DNA of 64,000 bases from Candidatus Pseudoruminococcus merdavium (GTDB lineage Bacteria > Bacillota > Clostridia > Oscillospirales > Ruminococcaceae): the NCBI GenBank assembly GCA_904419745.1, contig CAJFSS010000002.1, positions 97,759-161,758 of the forward strand, given 5' to 3'. Positions 1 through 8,946 of the stretch are shown in pieces. Each line of letters opens with the position of its first letter. Positions within the stretch are counted from its first letter, which is position 1. Under the pieces are notes generated by a model. That model saw only the letters and a program-made list of their open reading frames with translations, was not told the origin of the DNA and searched no databases. The position numbers and the translations under genes are program-made.

Positions 1-349
1 ATTTTGCCTTGATGTCTTTTGGTTCTATGCTGTCGCCAATATAAAAGCTGCGGCTACACTCTCCGGCATAGCGTTCTTTGCGGATATAATGGCCTTTCTT
101 ATCCTCTTCCTCTTTATCCAGGCCTTTTGCAGCGGAAATGGTCAGATATCCGTTTTCCAAATTGACCTGTACCTCATCTTTTTTAAAGCCCGGAAGATCA
201 ACGTCCAGTTCAAAGGAATTTTCTGTTTCACGGATATCGGTCTTCATCAGGTTTTTACCGTGTTTCCCATACAATGGGCTGCGTACGGTATCAAAGACAT
301 TCTCAAACATGTCGTCAAATAGGTTTTCGCCAAAAATGCTCGGTAACAT
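1..349 (-). CDS. hsp20: Small heat shock protein Hsp20/alpha-crystallin family (3' end cut by window edge)
   Basis: ATP-independent holdase chaperone that binds unfolding proteins in the cytoplasm. The 116 codons visible begin MLPSIFGENLFDDMFE and contain the alpha-crystallin core: a segment reading FELDVDLPGFKKDEVQVN and then LTISAA, the usual beta strands of this family. The remaining strands, including the C-terminal I-x-I tail, lie beyond the left edge. The ATG is preceded by GGAGG. It is transcribed leftward from a promoter that overlaps a CIRCE operator about 170 bases upstream, so HrcA control is likely. Family assignment is firm from the core motif; the exact family member cannot be told. 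Confidence 0.93.
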   Translation of the reverse strand, partial: MLPSIFGENLFDDMFENVFDTVRSPLYGKHGKNLMKTDIRETENSFELDVDLPGFKKDEVQVNLENGYLTISAAKGLDKEEEDKKGHYIRKERYAGECSRSFYIGDSIEPKDIKAK

Positions 350-502
350 AGGTCATTCCTCCAATATTAGTTCATTTTACTCGTAGCGGTGGGGAATTGT
401 TTCCTCGCGTTGGCGGGTAATGGTTACCACTGCTTTTCGCAGATTTTTGGTTTTCAAAAGGGATTTGGTTCCTATAGAACCCTCTCTTTCAAGTTCATCT
501 AT

Positions 503-530
503 ATTATATCACTGCAATTAGCACTGTCAA
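503..530 (-). promoter_or_regulatory. Sigma-A type promoter of hsp20
   Basis: Read on the minus strand: TTGACA (525-530), 16-base spacer, TATAAT (503-508). Both hexamers are perfect. The -35 box lies inside the CIRCE element, so HrcA binding would block RNA polymerase. The resulting 5' leader is about 145 bases. Confidence 0.85.
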
Positions 531-544
531 GAGGTGAGTGCTAA
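518..544. promoter_or_regulatory. CIRCE operator (HrcA binding site)
   Basis: TTAGCACTG - 9 bases - GAGTGCTAA. This matches the CIRCE consensus (TTAGCACTC-N9-GAGTGCTAA) at 17 of 18 arm positions, with the correct 9-base spacer. It overlaps the -35 box of the hsp20 promoter. HrcA control of hsp20 is inferred from this; hrcA itself is not in the window. Confidence 0.9.
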
Positions 545-676
545 TTCTAATGTGAAAATACTGTGAACTTTTTATTTCATGATTTTATCGATTTCGGAAC
601 ATGTGATTAGAAAATGGACGGTGGTTTAAACGGATGATATTTCTTCGTTGTCTGGACAGCGTAATTTTGACGTGAA

Positions 677-1504
677 TTAGCGGTATTCTTCTGCCAGTTG
701 AGCGAAATTATTTCCGGTATAAGGGGCAGGGTGGACGTAGTCGCGGTTGAGCATCAAGGTAATCGCTTCTTCGTGTTCTGCCAGATCGTGCAGGGAAATA
801 TCGGTTTCCATGGAGTTGATAAGCTGCTGATAATAGGACTGTATCTGAGAATAATCCGAAAAAGCGAGGATATTCCCCATCAGCTTGGAGTACAGTTTCA
901 AGGGTATTCGGGAATCCTCTGTTTGCTCTGCATAATGTAATAGACTGACAAAAAGTTCCCCTCCAATGTATTGGGAACCGGAAGAGATAGAAATTCCATT
1001 CGGTAGAGTCAGAGGAGAAGAAAAGTCATAGGAAAATCCCCCGGCCAAATCCACTGCATTGGACAAGGTGAGATCGGTCAAATCAATGTATTTTCCAATG
1101 GATATCCGCATTTCTTTTGCCAGTTGCCGACTTGCTTCTCCACATCCCCCGTATTGGTAAGCCTGTTCCAGAGTACCAGCTGAATGTTCCACACTCAATG
1201 GTGTGTTGGGTGTAAAAACTGTTAAGGATAGCTGAAGTCTGTCAGGTAGAAAGCCCAACAGAAGGTATTGATAGGGGGAATCTGACTTGTTTTTTCTAAG
1301 ACAGACCAGAATATTTTCCCTGTCCGTGTACGAGCCGGGCACTGATTCCACAGCGATTCCACTCTGGGGTGTTCCAACCTGTTCCCCCCTGGGATGGACA
1401 GTCCACAGAAGGATGGGAAGGGCGATCAGGGACAGGATTAGGAACGACAGCCCAAAAGCCAGCAAAAAATACCGAAGAGATAAGTTTGGTTTTTTCTTTC
1501 CCAT
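677..1504 (-). CDS. LCP (LytR-CpsA-Psr)-like membrane-anchored protein, divergent
   Basis: About 275 residues: a short basic N-terminus, one membrane segment (about residues 13-34), then an extracellular domain. The domain follows the LCP pattern: a strand (ENILVCLRK), a strand where the family has its IPRDT motif, a segment like the family's N-x-AY-x-YGG (LEQAYQYGGCGEASRQLAKE), and an 'IDLTDLTLSNAVDLAGG' stretch like LCP's 'F..LVDALGG'. Canonical LCP enzymes attach teichoic acid or polysaccharide to peptidoglycan. Here the IPRD position reads TPNTP, so the catalytic Arg/Asp appear absent and the role may be structural. ATG 1504 is chosen because AGAGG (1514-1518) lies 9 bases before it; the upstream ATG at 1513 abuts the ribosome binding site. 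Confidence 0.6.
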   Translation of the reverse strand: MGKKKPNLSLRYFLLAFGLSFLILSLIALPILLWTVHPRGEQVGTPQSGIAVESVPGSYTDRENILVCLRKNKSDSPYQYLLLGFLPDRLQLSLTVFTPNTPLSVEHSAGTLEQAYQYGGCGEASRQLAKEMRISIGKYIDLTDLTLSNAVDLAGGFSYDFSSPLTLPNGISISSGSQYIGGELFVSLLHYAEQTEDSRIPLKLYSKLMGNILAFSDYSQIQSYYQQLINSMETDISLHDLAEHEEAITLMLNRDYVHPAPYTGNNFAQLAEEYR

Positions 1505-1564
1505 AGGGTTCATCCTCTCGCAATCATCTCCACAGAGGATGGACGGTATTGGAAAATTTTATAC

Positions 1565-1592
1565 AAAAAAGGGAGGGGAATTTTTCCCTCCC
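1565..1592 (-). terminator. Intrinsic terminator after the CmpB-like gene
   Basis: On the minus strand a GGGAGGG/CCCTCCC stem is followed by a run of six T, directly after the stop codon of the leftward gene. Confidence 0.75.
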
Positions 1593-1600
1593 TAAAATAA

Positions 1601-2302
1601 TTATGGATCAACGTACATCATATTGGGGTATACCCTGTGCATCAATTCATCTGGATAATGTTCATCCAAAAACACAGCAATCTGGCTTTGGGCAGGAATT
1701 CCATCATGGCGCTGGGTCATTCTTGTGACAGCAAGCCCGGAAATCACAGTGTTCAATATCATGAATACTAAAAGAACCCATGTCAGTGGTTTCCCGATAT
1801 GGCTGGGGATTTTTTCAATCCATTTTGAAAGAATGGGATAGAGGAATTTCATCCACACTAACGCAAGTAAGCCCCAGAAAACAGAGTATTTTAAAGTAAT
1901 TCGCCCATTGATACTCAGTGGCAAGTGGTCATACTGCCAGGAAACGGTTCCAAACATTGCTTCCTGTAGGAAACTGCAAAAATATTCAAAGGCATCCCCG
2001 ATCAGGATACCGCCAAGAAAAACCCAGACGTCGCCTTTTTTCGTAAGCCAGGAGAGGGAGATGGTTAAAAGAAAAGTTCCAAATCCATACACCAGATTAA
2101 AAGGCCCATAGATGAGACCCTGCCGGCTTTCGAAATGGTGTTTAGTAACCAGGCACCAAAGCGTTTCCACTAAAACGCCCAAAAAACAGCCGACAAAGAA
2201 CACCCAAAATAATTTGTAAAAGTTCATTCCAGCGGCAAACGAGCCTGCCTGTTCCTTTTCAACTGTGGAGGCTTTCCCTTTTGTCAAAATTTGCCCTTCC
2301 AT
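1601..2302 (-). CDS. Putative ABC-transporter type IV (CmpB/PF06541-like) integral membrane protein
   Basis: About 233 residues with five or so membrane segments. The N-terminal part, LFWVFFVGCFLGVLVETLW followed by SRQGLIYGPFNLVYGFG, is the signature of the CmpB-like putative permease family common in Clostridia, whose substrate is unknown. The C-terminus is a short soluble tail. No ATPase gene is adjacent, so a transport role is only a family label. ATG 2302 (third residue of the longest frame) is preferred: GAGGGGGA (2309-2316) is 6 bases upstream of it but touches the ATG at 2308. Confidence 0.7.
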   Translation of the reverse strand: MEGQILTKGKASTVEKEQAGSFAAGMNFYKLFWVFFVGCFLGVLVETLWCLVTKHHFESRQGLIYGPFNLVYGFGTFLLTISLSWLTKKGDVWVFLGGILIGDAFEYFCSFLQEAMFGTVSWQYDHLPLSINGRITLKYSVFWGLLALVWMKFLYPILSKWIEKIPSHIGKPLTWVLLVFMILNTVISGLAVTRMTQRHDGIPAQSQIAVFLDEHYPDELMHRVYPNMMYVDP

Positions 2303-2609
2303 TTCCATTCCCCCTCATGCTCCCGGAAATTGGGAGTGATCGAAACACTATTTCATTTCTCATTATATCGTTTCACGAAAGAAAAATCCTCAAGAAACTC
2401 TTAAGATTTTACAAAGATTATATCAGCAAGCGGTTTATATGTCCAAACGAACCAGGATACAATTATGGAAAGCGGAGTTGCTCTTATTACTGTATGAAGG
2501 GAGACGCTATTTTTTGATATGTCACACGGATAAATTTACAAAAGGATTTTTCAATAAAAGGAGGATTGCTTCTACCTGCACCGATCGTGGAAAATTTTGC
2601 AAATGGCGG
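2303..2609. other. Intergenic region between glpK and the CmpB-like gene
   Basis: No gene recognised. On the minus strand there is a TATAAT-like -10 box around 2363-2368 without a convincing -35 partner, which may drive the leftward gene. No terminator with a T-run is visible after glpK. Confidence 0.4.
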
Positions 2610-4106
2610 TTAAAGTAATTCATGCTCCAGCCAGTTTTGGCTGCGTCCAACCGCTTTATGCCAGCCATTTATCAGTTCTTCTCGGCGGCCTTTCTGCATG
2701 TTTGGAAAAAATATGGTATCAATTTGCCGGCCATTTTTCAGGTTTTCGGGGTTATCCCACATTCCTACAGCCAATCCGGCAAGATATGCCGCGCCAAGGG
2801 CGGTTGTTTCCCGGATAACCGGACGGCAAACGGATTTATTCAGAATATCCGCTTGGAATTGCATCAGAAAACAATCGCGGGAAGCGCCGCCATCCACTTT
2901 TAATTCTCGAATATGTAATCCGGTGTCGTATTCCATGGCTTCTACCAGGTCCGCGCTTTGGTAGGCAATTGACTCTTGTGCCGCCCGGATAATGTGTTCC
3001 CGTTTGGTGCCCCGTGTTAGCCCCAACAGGGAACCGCGTGCATACATATCCCAATAGGGGGCGCCAAGCCCGGTAAAGGCAGGGACAAAATAAACCCCGC
3101 CTGTATCTGGAACTTTTTGAGCATAATATTCCGCATCCCTGCTCTCAGTGAAAAAGCGCATTTCATCCCGAAGCCACTGGATAACAGCCCCGCCTACAAA
3201 GACGCTTCCTTCTAAAGCATATTGGACATCTTTTCCCGCACTGGCAGCAATGGTGGTCAGCAGTCCATTATGGCTGAAGTGAGGACGGTTTCCGGTATGC
3301 ATCAGCAAAAAACATCCGGTACCATAGGTATTCTTTGCTTCCCCCTGTTCAAAGCAGCATTGGCCAAAGAGAGCGGCCTGTTGATCCCCGGCGATTCCCG
3401 CAATTGGAATCTGTACGCCTTCTACAAAGGCAATTCCATATTCTTCACTGGAACTTCTGACTTCGGGTAGCATTGTACGAGGGATTCCGAAGAGGGAAAG
3501 AAGATCGTCATCCCAGTCCAATGTGTGAATATTATAGAGCATGGTCCTGGATGCATTGGTACGGTCGGTGATATGTAGTTTTCCTCCCGTCAGTTTCCAA
3601 ACAAGCCAGGTGTCCACTGTGCCAAACAGCAGCTCGCCCTTTTCTGCACGCTCTCTGGCCCCCTCTACATGGTCGAGAATCCAACTGAGCTTACTTGCAG
3701 AAAAATAGGCGTCTGGGATTAAACCGGTTTTTTCTTGTATTTGCTTGGAAAGCCTGCGTTTTACAAGGGATTCTATCATGGGGGCAGTTCTTCTGCATTG
3801 CCATACAATTGCATTGCAGATAGGCTTCCCGGTATTTTTGTCCCATACAATGGTGGTTTCCCGCTGGTTGGTAATTCCGAGGGCGGCAATATCATGTGGA
3901 TCAATGCCGCTTTTTGCGAGAAGTTCCGTGATTACACTGTATTGGCTGGACCAGATTTCCATCGGATCATGTTCTACCCAGCCTTCTCGTGGATAGATTT
4001 GGGGAAATTCTCGCTGTGCAATTGCGATAATACGCTGATTTTTATCAAATAAAATTGCCCTGCTGGAAGTTGTTCCCTGATCAAGGGCAAGAATATATTT
4101 TCCCAT
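2610..4106 (-). CDS. glpK: Glycerol kinase
   Basis: Phosphorylates glycerol to sn-glycerol-3-phosphate with ATP in the cytoplasm. The protein, about 498 residues, is full length for GlpK. It starts [20 protein letters not shown], the N-terminal phosphate-binding motif of the FGGY kinases, and carries [13 protein letters not shown] and the [18 protein letters not shown] segment typical of GlpK. ATG 4106 is chosen from the AAAGGA ribosome binding site and from homology; longer in-frame extension upstream has no ribosome binding site. No glpF or glpD is adjacent. The upstream region has a TATAAT -10 box at 4165-4170 on the minus strand. Confidence 0.96.
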   Translation of the reverse strand: MGKYILALDQGTTSSRAILFDKNQRIIAIAQREFPQIYPREGWVEHDPMEIWSSQYSVITELLAKSGIDPHDIAALGITNQRETTIVWDKNTGKPICNAIVWQCRRTAPMIESLVKRRLSKQIQEKTGLIPDAYFSASKLSWILDHVEGARERAEKGELLFGTVDTWLVWKLTGGKLHITDRTNASRTMLYNIHTLDWDDDLLSLFGIPRTMLPEVRSSSEEYGIAFVEGVQIPIAGIAGDQQAALFGQCCFEQGEAKNTYGTGCFLLMHTGNRPHFSHNGLLTTIAASAGKDVQYALEGSVFVGGAVIQWLRDEMRFFTESRDAEYYAQKVPDTGGVYFVPAFTGLGAPYWDMYARGSLLGLTRGTKREHIIRAAQESIAYQSADLVEAMEYDTGLHIRELKVDGGASRDCFLMQFQADILNKSVCRPVIRETTALGAAYLAGLAVGMWDNPENLKNGRQIDTIFFPNMQKGRREELINGWHKAVGRSQNWLEHELL

Positions 4107-4425
4107 GATATAATTCCTTTCCCAGTGTTCTTTGTAAAAATATTCCTTTAAAGAGTTTAGCCCCATTATACTCTGATTTTTTAGGAAAGGGAAGGATATG
4201 GAACACATGTAAAAAGCCGTATCATTTTTATAATCTACAAATGAATCTATTTATATTACAAAACACGGTATGTTTCTTTGGTAAATATAATAAAATATAG
4301 GAAAATTTATTTCCATAATATACTAATTTCTGTCGAATTTTTGGGAACGATTCTTCTAGTTCTTTCTTAAATATCTGATATAATGTATTTAATGATTTCT
4401 TTTATAGGGAAAGGATTTGTGCAAA
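4107..4425. promoter_or_regulatory. Divergent intergenic region, glpK / peptide-maturation locus
   Basis: AT-rich region holding candidate -10 boxes for both directions: TATAAT on the minus strand at 4165-4170 (glpK) and TATAAT on the plus strand at 4379-4384 (maturase operon). Neither has a good -35 at 16-18 bases, which suggests activator help or a different sigma factor. No gene seen. Confidence 0.45.
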
Positions 4426-5835
4426 GTGAACGATATGCCTTTTGTTCATCTGATGAAGAGCCCATACTGTTATTATGTCTTTGATGTCAACACAAATTCC
4501 ATTGTTCGAGTAAGTAAGGAACTCTATGAATATCTATTGAATGAGCAACAAGGCAGGAATCCGCTTTCTACAGTGGAGATTGAGAGAGAAAAAACATCTT
4601 TGATGGAAAAGGGGTATTTAAAGACAAAACATCCGAAAGAAATTGATAACCCCAATATTGACGATATGGAGTATCTTTTTACCCACCATTTACGCCAACT
4701 GGTTTTGCAGGTGACGCAGCAGTGCAATTTCCGATGCAGCTATTGTCCCTATACGGTGGGAGACGATTATGTCCAGAGGGGGCATAGCGCCAACAGGATG
4801 GACTGGGAGACTGCTAAAGCGGCCATCGACTTTTTTGCGGATCGGACCCGTGATGTACCAAGCCCCGCGATTAGCTTCTACGGCGGGGAACCCCTATTGG
4901 AAAAAGATTTGATTATCCGGTGTGTAGAATACTGTAAAAAGAGATTTGCTGGGAAAAACCTGATTTTTAGCATGACGACTAACGCTTCCCTGCTTACAGA
5001 GGAGCTTGCCAGATATTTTTTAAAATCCCATTTTAAACTGATGATCAGTTTGGATGGACCTCCGGAAATCCACGATCGCAACCGTAGGATTGCATCGAAT
5101 GGGGAAGGTTCTTTCCGTGCGGTTTACGATACGGTTATGAGCTTGGCGGAAAAGATCCCGGGATTCCTTTCCTGCATTGATTTTAATGCAGTGGTAGACC
5201 CGCAAAATGATATATCCAAAGTAAACCGTTTTTTCTCAAATCAATTGTCTCAGGCCAACCATATCCGTGCAGGATTGGTCGATCCGCCTCCGGGAACAAC
5301 GCTCTATTTTTCTCCGGAATATCAACAAAAGCAAAAAACACAAGAACTTTTGGCAATGTTGGCTGTAGAAGGATATGTGGATCCCCAAAAACTTCCATTG
5401 ATTGCTAAAAATGAGTATGAACAGATTAAAGATAATATCAATAAGATGAGCCCGCATATGCAATTGCCGGATCGGATGATGCATGGAGGCCCCTGTATTC
5501 CGGGATATCGGAAGTTATTTGTTACAACTACCGGAACCCTTCTTCCCTGTGAAAAATGCAGCGAAACCTCGGAAGAGATGAATATTGGGAATTTAAACGA
5601 CGGATTCGATTTTGAAAACATTAAAAAACTGATGAATGGCGGAAATCGTGTGGAGCAGGACTGCAAGGATTGTTGGGCAATTGAAAACTGTGACATCTGC
5701 GGAGTAAAAGTGGATGGAATTCATGACCCGCGCGAACTCCGCAGGATTTGCCGGTCATCAAGACTGAATTTTGAGCACCGGTTAAATCAAATCATTGCAT
5801 TAAGGGAAATGGAAGAAGGGGGGCTCTCGGAATGA
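4426..5835 (+). CDS. ccpM: Radical SAM/SPASM peptide maturase, CcpM type (Clo7bot/CLI_3235 class)
   Basis: About 469 residues. An N-terminal domain (about 1-85) is followed by the radical SAM core with CNFRCSYC (C100, C104, C107; CX3CX2C) that binds the SAM-cleaving [4Fe-4S] cluster, the FYGGEPLL motif, and a C-terminal SPASM-like Cys cluster (CIPGYRK..., CEKC, CKDCWAIENCDIC). This layout matches the Cys-rich-peptide radical SAM maturases (TIGR04068). Expected role: cross-linking Cys in the small precursor encoded downstream; the chemistry is inference. GTG 4426 is chosen because AGGGAAAGGA ends 10 bases upstream; a TTG at 4417 would have 1-base spacing. The stop overlaps the next start by 4 bases, indicating translational coupling. 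Confidence 0.88.
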   Translation: MNDMPFVHLMKSPYCYYVFDVNTNSIVRVSKELYEYLLNEQQGRNPLSTVEIEREKTSLMEKGYLKTKHPKEIDNPNIDDMEYLFTHHLRQLVLQVTQQCNFRCSYCPYTVGDDYVQRGHSANRMDWETAKAAIDFFADRTRDVPSPAISFYGGEPLLEKDLIIRCVEYCKKRFAGKNLIFSMTTNASLLTEELARYFLKSHFKLMISLDGPPEIHDRNRRIASNGEGSFRAVYDTVMSLAEKIPGFLSCIDFNAVVDPQNDISKVNRFFSNQLSQANHIRAGLVDPPPGTTLYFSPEYQQKQKTQELLAMLAVEGYVDPQKLPLIAKNEYEQIKDNINKMSPHMQLPDRMMHGGPCIPGYRKLFVTTTGTLLPCEKCSETSEEMNIGNLNDGFDFENIKKLMNGGNRVEQDCKDCWAIENCDICGVKVDGIHDPRELRRICRSSRLNFEHRLNQIIALREMEEGGLSE

Positions 5836-6944
5836 GAGTACAAAAGGCGTTGCTTTATCCACTTGTCCGGGAAAATGTACCCCTGGTGCGTTTCCGGAAA
5901 CTGGTAGAACAGGAATTCTCCCTTGAAATTGTAGAAGCAGTTTCCCCTCCTGCTTATCATGTGGATGGGAAAGACGCGTCCTATCTTGACGAGGGGGAAA
6001 ATACAAATTTCATCCTCAGCGGAGATTTTGACAAAGCAATGGGGCGCTGTGACTGTATTCTGTTGGCGAAAACAGAGGAGTGGAGCTACAGCGAATACCT
6101 GCTGGAAATTGTCGATCACTTAATTACGGCGTGTAAAAATCATAAAAATATTTACTGTACACAAAAGTTACCGGAACCTTACCACACTTTTTTCCAGGCA
6201 TATGCCGGAAGGTATTCCGTGGAGTTTTCCGTTTTGGAAAAAAAGATTCCCCCGTTGGATATTAACCGGTTGGATCGGATTTATCCGATTCACACGCCGA
6301 TTCTGGCTGTTGCAGGGATGAATGAAGATTGCGGGGAATTTGGACTCCAGCTGGGACTTCTGCAAACCCTCCGGGAGGAAGGGTATCGGGTATCTTATGT
6401 AGGATCCAACGAATATGCTGAATGGACGGGGGGATACGCCTTCCCAAGGGCAGAGCTGGAAACGCTTCCCTATTCGTTTGAGATAAAAATAAAATATCTG
6501 AATGCATGGTTCCGGAAATTGGAGGAAGCGGAAGCCCCGGACGTCATTTTGCTTGGGATTCCAGGAGGTACCATGCCGATTGACGAATACAACCTCAATT
6601 CCTGCGGGTATTTTGCCTATTTAACCGGTTGTGCGGTAACAGTGGACTTTACGGTATTGACGATCCCCTGTGTGGAATACCTTCCTGAATATTTGACCCA
6701 GTGCCAGGAGGATATGAAATACAGGTACCATCTTCCTGTGGATTGCCTGTGCCTGTCCAATATCCAGATCACCCCGCCTGTTTTAGAAGAGGCAAAGACC
6801 ATAGTGGAAAAGGATGTTTTCTCTGCAAAAAGAGTTGGCAGGATGATGGACTTGTATCGGGAAAAAGACGTCGAAATTCTGGAAGCGGAAAATGCGAAAA
6901 CCTATCGGGATATTGTAAAACGGTTATACGCAAAATTGGGATAG
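5832..6944 (+). CDS. Peptide maturation system protein, TIGR04066-like
   Basis: 370 residues, cytoplasmic, no signal peptide. The middle holds a P-loop-like segment, VAGMNEDCGEFGLQLGLLQ, reminiscent of nucleotide-binding proteins, and ILLGIPGGTMPIDEYNLNSCG further on. The size, this motif and the position between the radical SAM maturase and an ACP-like gene match the protein family defined for CLI_3235-class peptide systems (TIGR04066). Its biochemical role is unknown. It overlaps the maturase by 4 bases (ATGA) and is followed after 14 bases by the ACP-like gene. Confidence 0.8.
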   Translation: MRVQKALLYPLVRENVPLVRFRKLVEQEFSLEIVEAVSPPAYHVDGKDASYLDEGENTNFILSGDFDKAMGRCDCILLAKTEEWSYSEYLLEIVDHLITACKNHKNIYCTQKLPEPYHTFFQAYAGRYSVEFSVLEKKIPPLDINRLDRIYPIHTPILAVAGMNEDCGEFGLQLGLLQTLREEGYRVSYVGSNEYAEWTGGYAFPRAELETLPYSFEIKIKYLNAWFRKLEEAEAPDVILLGIPGGTMPIDEYNLNSCGYFAYLTGCAVTVDFTVLTIPCVEYLPEYLTQCQEDMKYRYHLPVDCLCLSNIQITPPVLEEAKTIVEKDVFSAKRVGRMMDLYREKDVEILEAENAKTYRDIVKRLYAKLG

Positions 6945-6958
6945 AGGAGGAATGAGAG

Positions 6959-7177
6959 ATGGAAGTATCCCCACAGACGATACAGGAATGGATTGAGCAG
7001 ACCTGTCAGGAAAAATTTCAGGCACCTTTGGAAAAACTGTCATCCATCAATCTTTTCTATTTGTATCATGAGATAGAAAGGGAATATGGTGTCCGTATCC
7101 CGACAAAACAGATAGAGGAAGGTGTATTGGACAGAACGGAAAAGGCATCGGAATATTTATATGATCAGATGAAATAA
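6959..7177 (+). CDS. Peptide maturation system acyl-carrier-related protein (TIGR04067-like)
   Basis: 72 residues, predicted helical bundle like an acyl carrier protein. The usual DSL motif around the phosphopantetheine serine is replaced by SSINL (S28/S29), so 4'-phosphopantetheine attachment is possible but not assured. An ACP-related protein is a fixed member of the CLI_3235-class loci. A GAGGAGG ribosome binding site precedes the ATG, and the gene sits between the TIGR04066-like gene and the precursor. Function may be to carry or present the peptide rather than an acyl chain. Confidence 0.75.
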   Translation: MEVSPQTIQEWIEQTCQEKFQAPLEKLSSINLFYLYHEIEREYGVRIPTKQIEEGVLDRTEKASEYLYDQMK

Positions 7178-7235
7178 CAGTGTTCTGGCTTGTAATAAAG
7201 ACATTACTTGCTTTTTAATTCATATGCTTTTTGGC

Positions 7236-7475
7236 GGGGAATCCTTGATAAATGAGAAAGAGGTATTGTTATGAAAAAATTACGGAAATTGAATAGTAAT
7301 ACAAATAATACACTTCATATGAGCGCTTTATGTGGATGCACAAATCCTGCATCTTGTAATTGCGGTATAACACCGATGGATGGTTATGCTGGAGATTTTA
7401 ATGATTCTGCATCTGTAAGGACACAAGTAAATCAAGGGAAATAGTATTTTGTAATAAATCTTTCAAGGATTCCCC
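7236..7475. repeat. 13-bp perfect inverted repeat flanking the precursor peptide gene
   Basis: GGGGAATCCTTGA (7236-7248) and its exact reverse complement (7463-7475) bracket the precursor gene and its ribosome binding site. In RNA the arms could close a stem around the whole small cistron; in DNA they mark the ends of a cassette. A 10-base direct repeat, TTGTAATAAA, also occurs on both sides (7190-7199 and 7449-7458). Confidence 0.8.
7271..7444 (+). CDS. Precursor peptide, Clo7bot/CLI_3235-like Cys-rich family
   Basis: 57 residues, beginning MKKLRKLNSNTNNTLHMSAL. A basic Asn-rich leader of about 16-20 residues is followed by a core with four Cys arranged CGC-x5-CNC (C21, C23, C29, C31) and a polar tail ending QGK. 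AAAGAGG lies 6 bases before the ATG. Size, leader style, Cys pattern and position directly after maturase, TIGR04066-like and ACP-like genes identify it as the modified peptide. The mature product and its activity are unknown. No tandem copies are seen, unlike the seven-copy arrays that gave the family its name. Confidence 0.8.
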   Translation: MKKLRKLNSNTNNTLHMSALCGCTNPASCNCGITPMDGYAGDFNDSASVRTQVNQGK

Positions 7476-7510
7476 ACTTAAAATTTATATATAAGACAGG
7501 AGGCGCTTTT

Positions 7511-8932
7511 ATGAAAAAAAAATTCTTTGGTATTGGGATGTCTGCTATCCTATGTTTGAGCCTTCTCACCGGGTGCCAGCTTGGATCCCGGACGACTGGG
7601 CTCAAAGAGGAAGGGCCGGTGACCGTCTATGCAGTGGATATAGATTCGCAGGAAAACCAGGAGGTATTGCAAGAACAACGTGATTATGAATTAACAGAAT
7701 ATGCATTTATAGAGGACTACAATAACAGTGTGGACGGAAGCCGGAAAATAGAGGTGCAGCTGTTTGCGGATGCAGAGACGATGAACCAGCAGATCTTCAC
7801 AGAAGTGTTGTCTGGAGGAGGACCGGATCTGTTCTTGTTCCGGGACAGCACGCTGCCATATTTCCAAAAGTATGCCAACCAGGGAGTGTTTGCGGATCTG
7901 GATGAGTATTTGCAGGGAAGCGGGTATGAGGAAAGCCAGTTCCAGCAGACGGTGTTTGACTATGGGAAGGTGAATGAAAAACAGAAATTTGTACCGTTGG
8001 AATATGGGATACCGGTATGTATTACCTTACAGTCGCTGGCGGAGGAATATGGGCTGGATGAGATAGGGGAACAGTTGAATTACCAGAATTACTATGAACT
8101 GCTGAGCAAGACGAATACGATGGGAATACCAATATTAGAAGAATATGAAGAATACGATTTCAACCTGTTCTGGTTTAGTGAGTTGGATTCGTTCCGGTAC
8201 CGGATGATTCCGGCGTTTATCAATGAAGAGGGCAAAACGGGTAAGTTTATACTACCAATGTTCCAGGAGGCAATTGAGAATTATAGAGAAGTGGTAGAGA
8301 ACCAGAGAGGAAGGGACGCTTTCTTTACTGTTTTTGGAAATTTAAAAGTGAGTGCTCTAATCAATAAATCTCTCCTGTTCTATAACGATCCCATCATGTC
8401 TGATACACAACTGATGAACATTTTTTTGGATCAATATTTTTCGTTCGCAAAGGATGAAAAATATAAAGAATTGCTGGATGATAAACCATTAATTTACCCA
8501 ATTAGGGAGTACAACGGAGAGGATTACAGCGCATATGTGGGGAGAATGATGGCGATCAATGACAATTCCACTCGGAAAAACAAGGCATGGGAAGTCATTG
8601 ACTACGCCCTGTCCCCGAGTTTCCAAAATTCAGGAGATAGTAGTACTTCGCTTGGTTTAAATCCGGTGAGTTTAGAGGGACAGCAGAGGAACAAAGAAAT
8701 GCTGCTGAATATCAATTCGGAGCAGCGGGCGATTATGAAAGACTTTATCGACCGGTATTATGAGCTGTTGAATTCTGTAACGAAATGCGACTGCCTGACG
8801 TACAATTCAATGTATGTACAGGAGGTATTCGATCCGTTGTACGTGGAGTATGAGAACGGGAAAAAGACACTGGATGAATTTGTGAAGGAGTTGCAGAACA
8901 AGACGGGTCTGTATTTGAAAGAGCAAAACTGA
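7511..8932 (+). CDS. Extracellular solute-binding lipoprotein (family 1-like), copy 1
   Basis: 473 residues. A lipoprotein signal peptide ends in the lipobox LLTGC (C22). The body looks like an ABC-transporter solute-binding protein: LSGGGPDLFLF near residue 100, FADLDEYLQ, a YGIPVCIT strand, and a C-terminal lobe with KNKAWEVIDYALS. No permease or ATPase genes are nearby, so it may serve a distant transporter or act in export, immunity or sensing for the peptide locus. GGAGG precedes the ATG. It is 66 bases after the precursor gene. The last 60 codons are almost identical in DNA to those of the next gene. Confidence 0.75.
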   Translation: MKKKFFGIGMSAILCLSLLTGCQLGSRTTGLKEEGPVTVYAVDIDSQENQEVLQEQRDYELTEYAFIEDYNNSVDGSRKIEVQLFADAETMNQQIFTEVLSGGGPDLFLFRDSTLPYFQKYANQGVFADLDEYLQGSGYEESQFQQTVFDYGKVNEKQKFVPLEYGIPVCITLQSLAEEYGLDEIGEQLNYQNYYELLSKTNTMGIPILEEYEEYDFNLFWFSELDSFRYRMIPAFINEEGKTGKFILPMFQEAIENYREVVENQRGRDAFFTVFGNLKVSALINKSLLFYNDPIMSDTQLMNIFLDQYFSFAKDEKYKELLDDKPLIYPIREYNGEDYSAYVGRMMAINDNSTRKNKAWEVIDYALSPSFQNSGDSSTSLGLNPVSLEGQQRNKEMLLNINSEQRAIMKDFIDRYYELLNSVTKCDCLTYNSMYVQEVFDPLYVEYENGKKTLDEFVKELQNKTGLYLKEQN

Positions 8933-8946
8933 ATAAAGGAGAAAGA

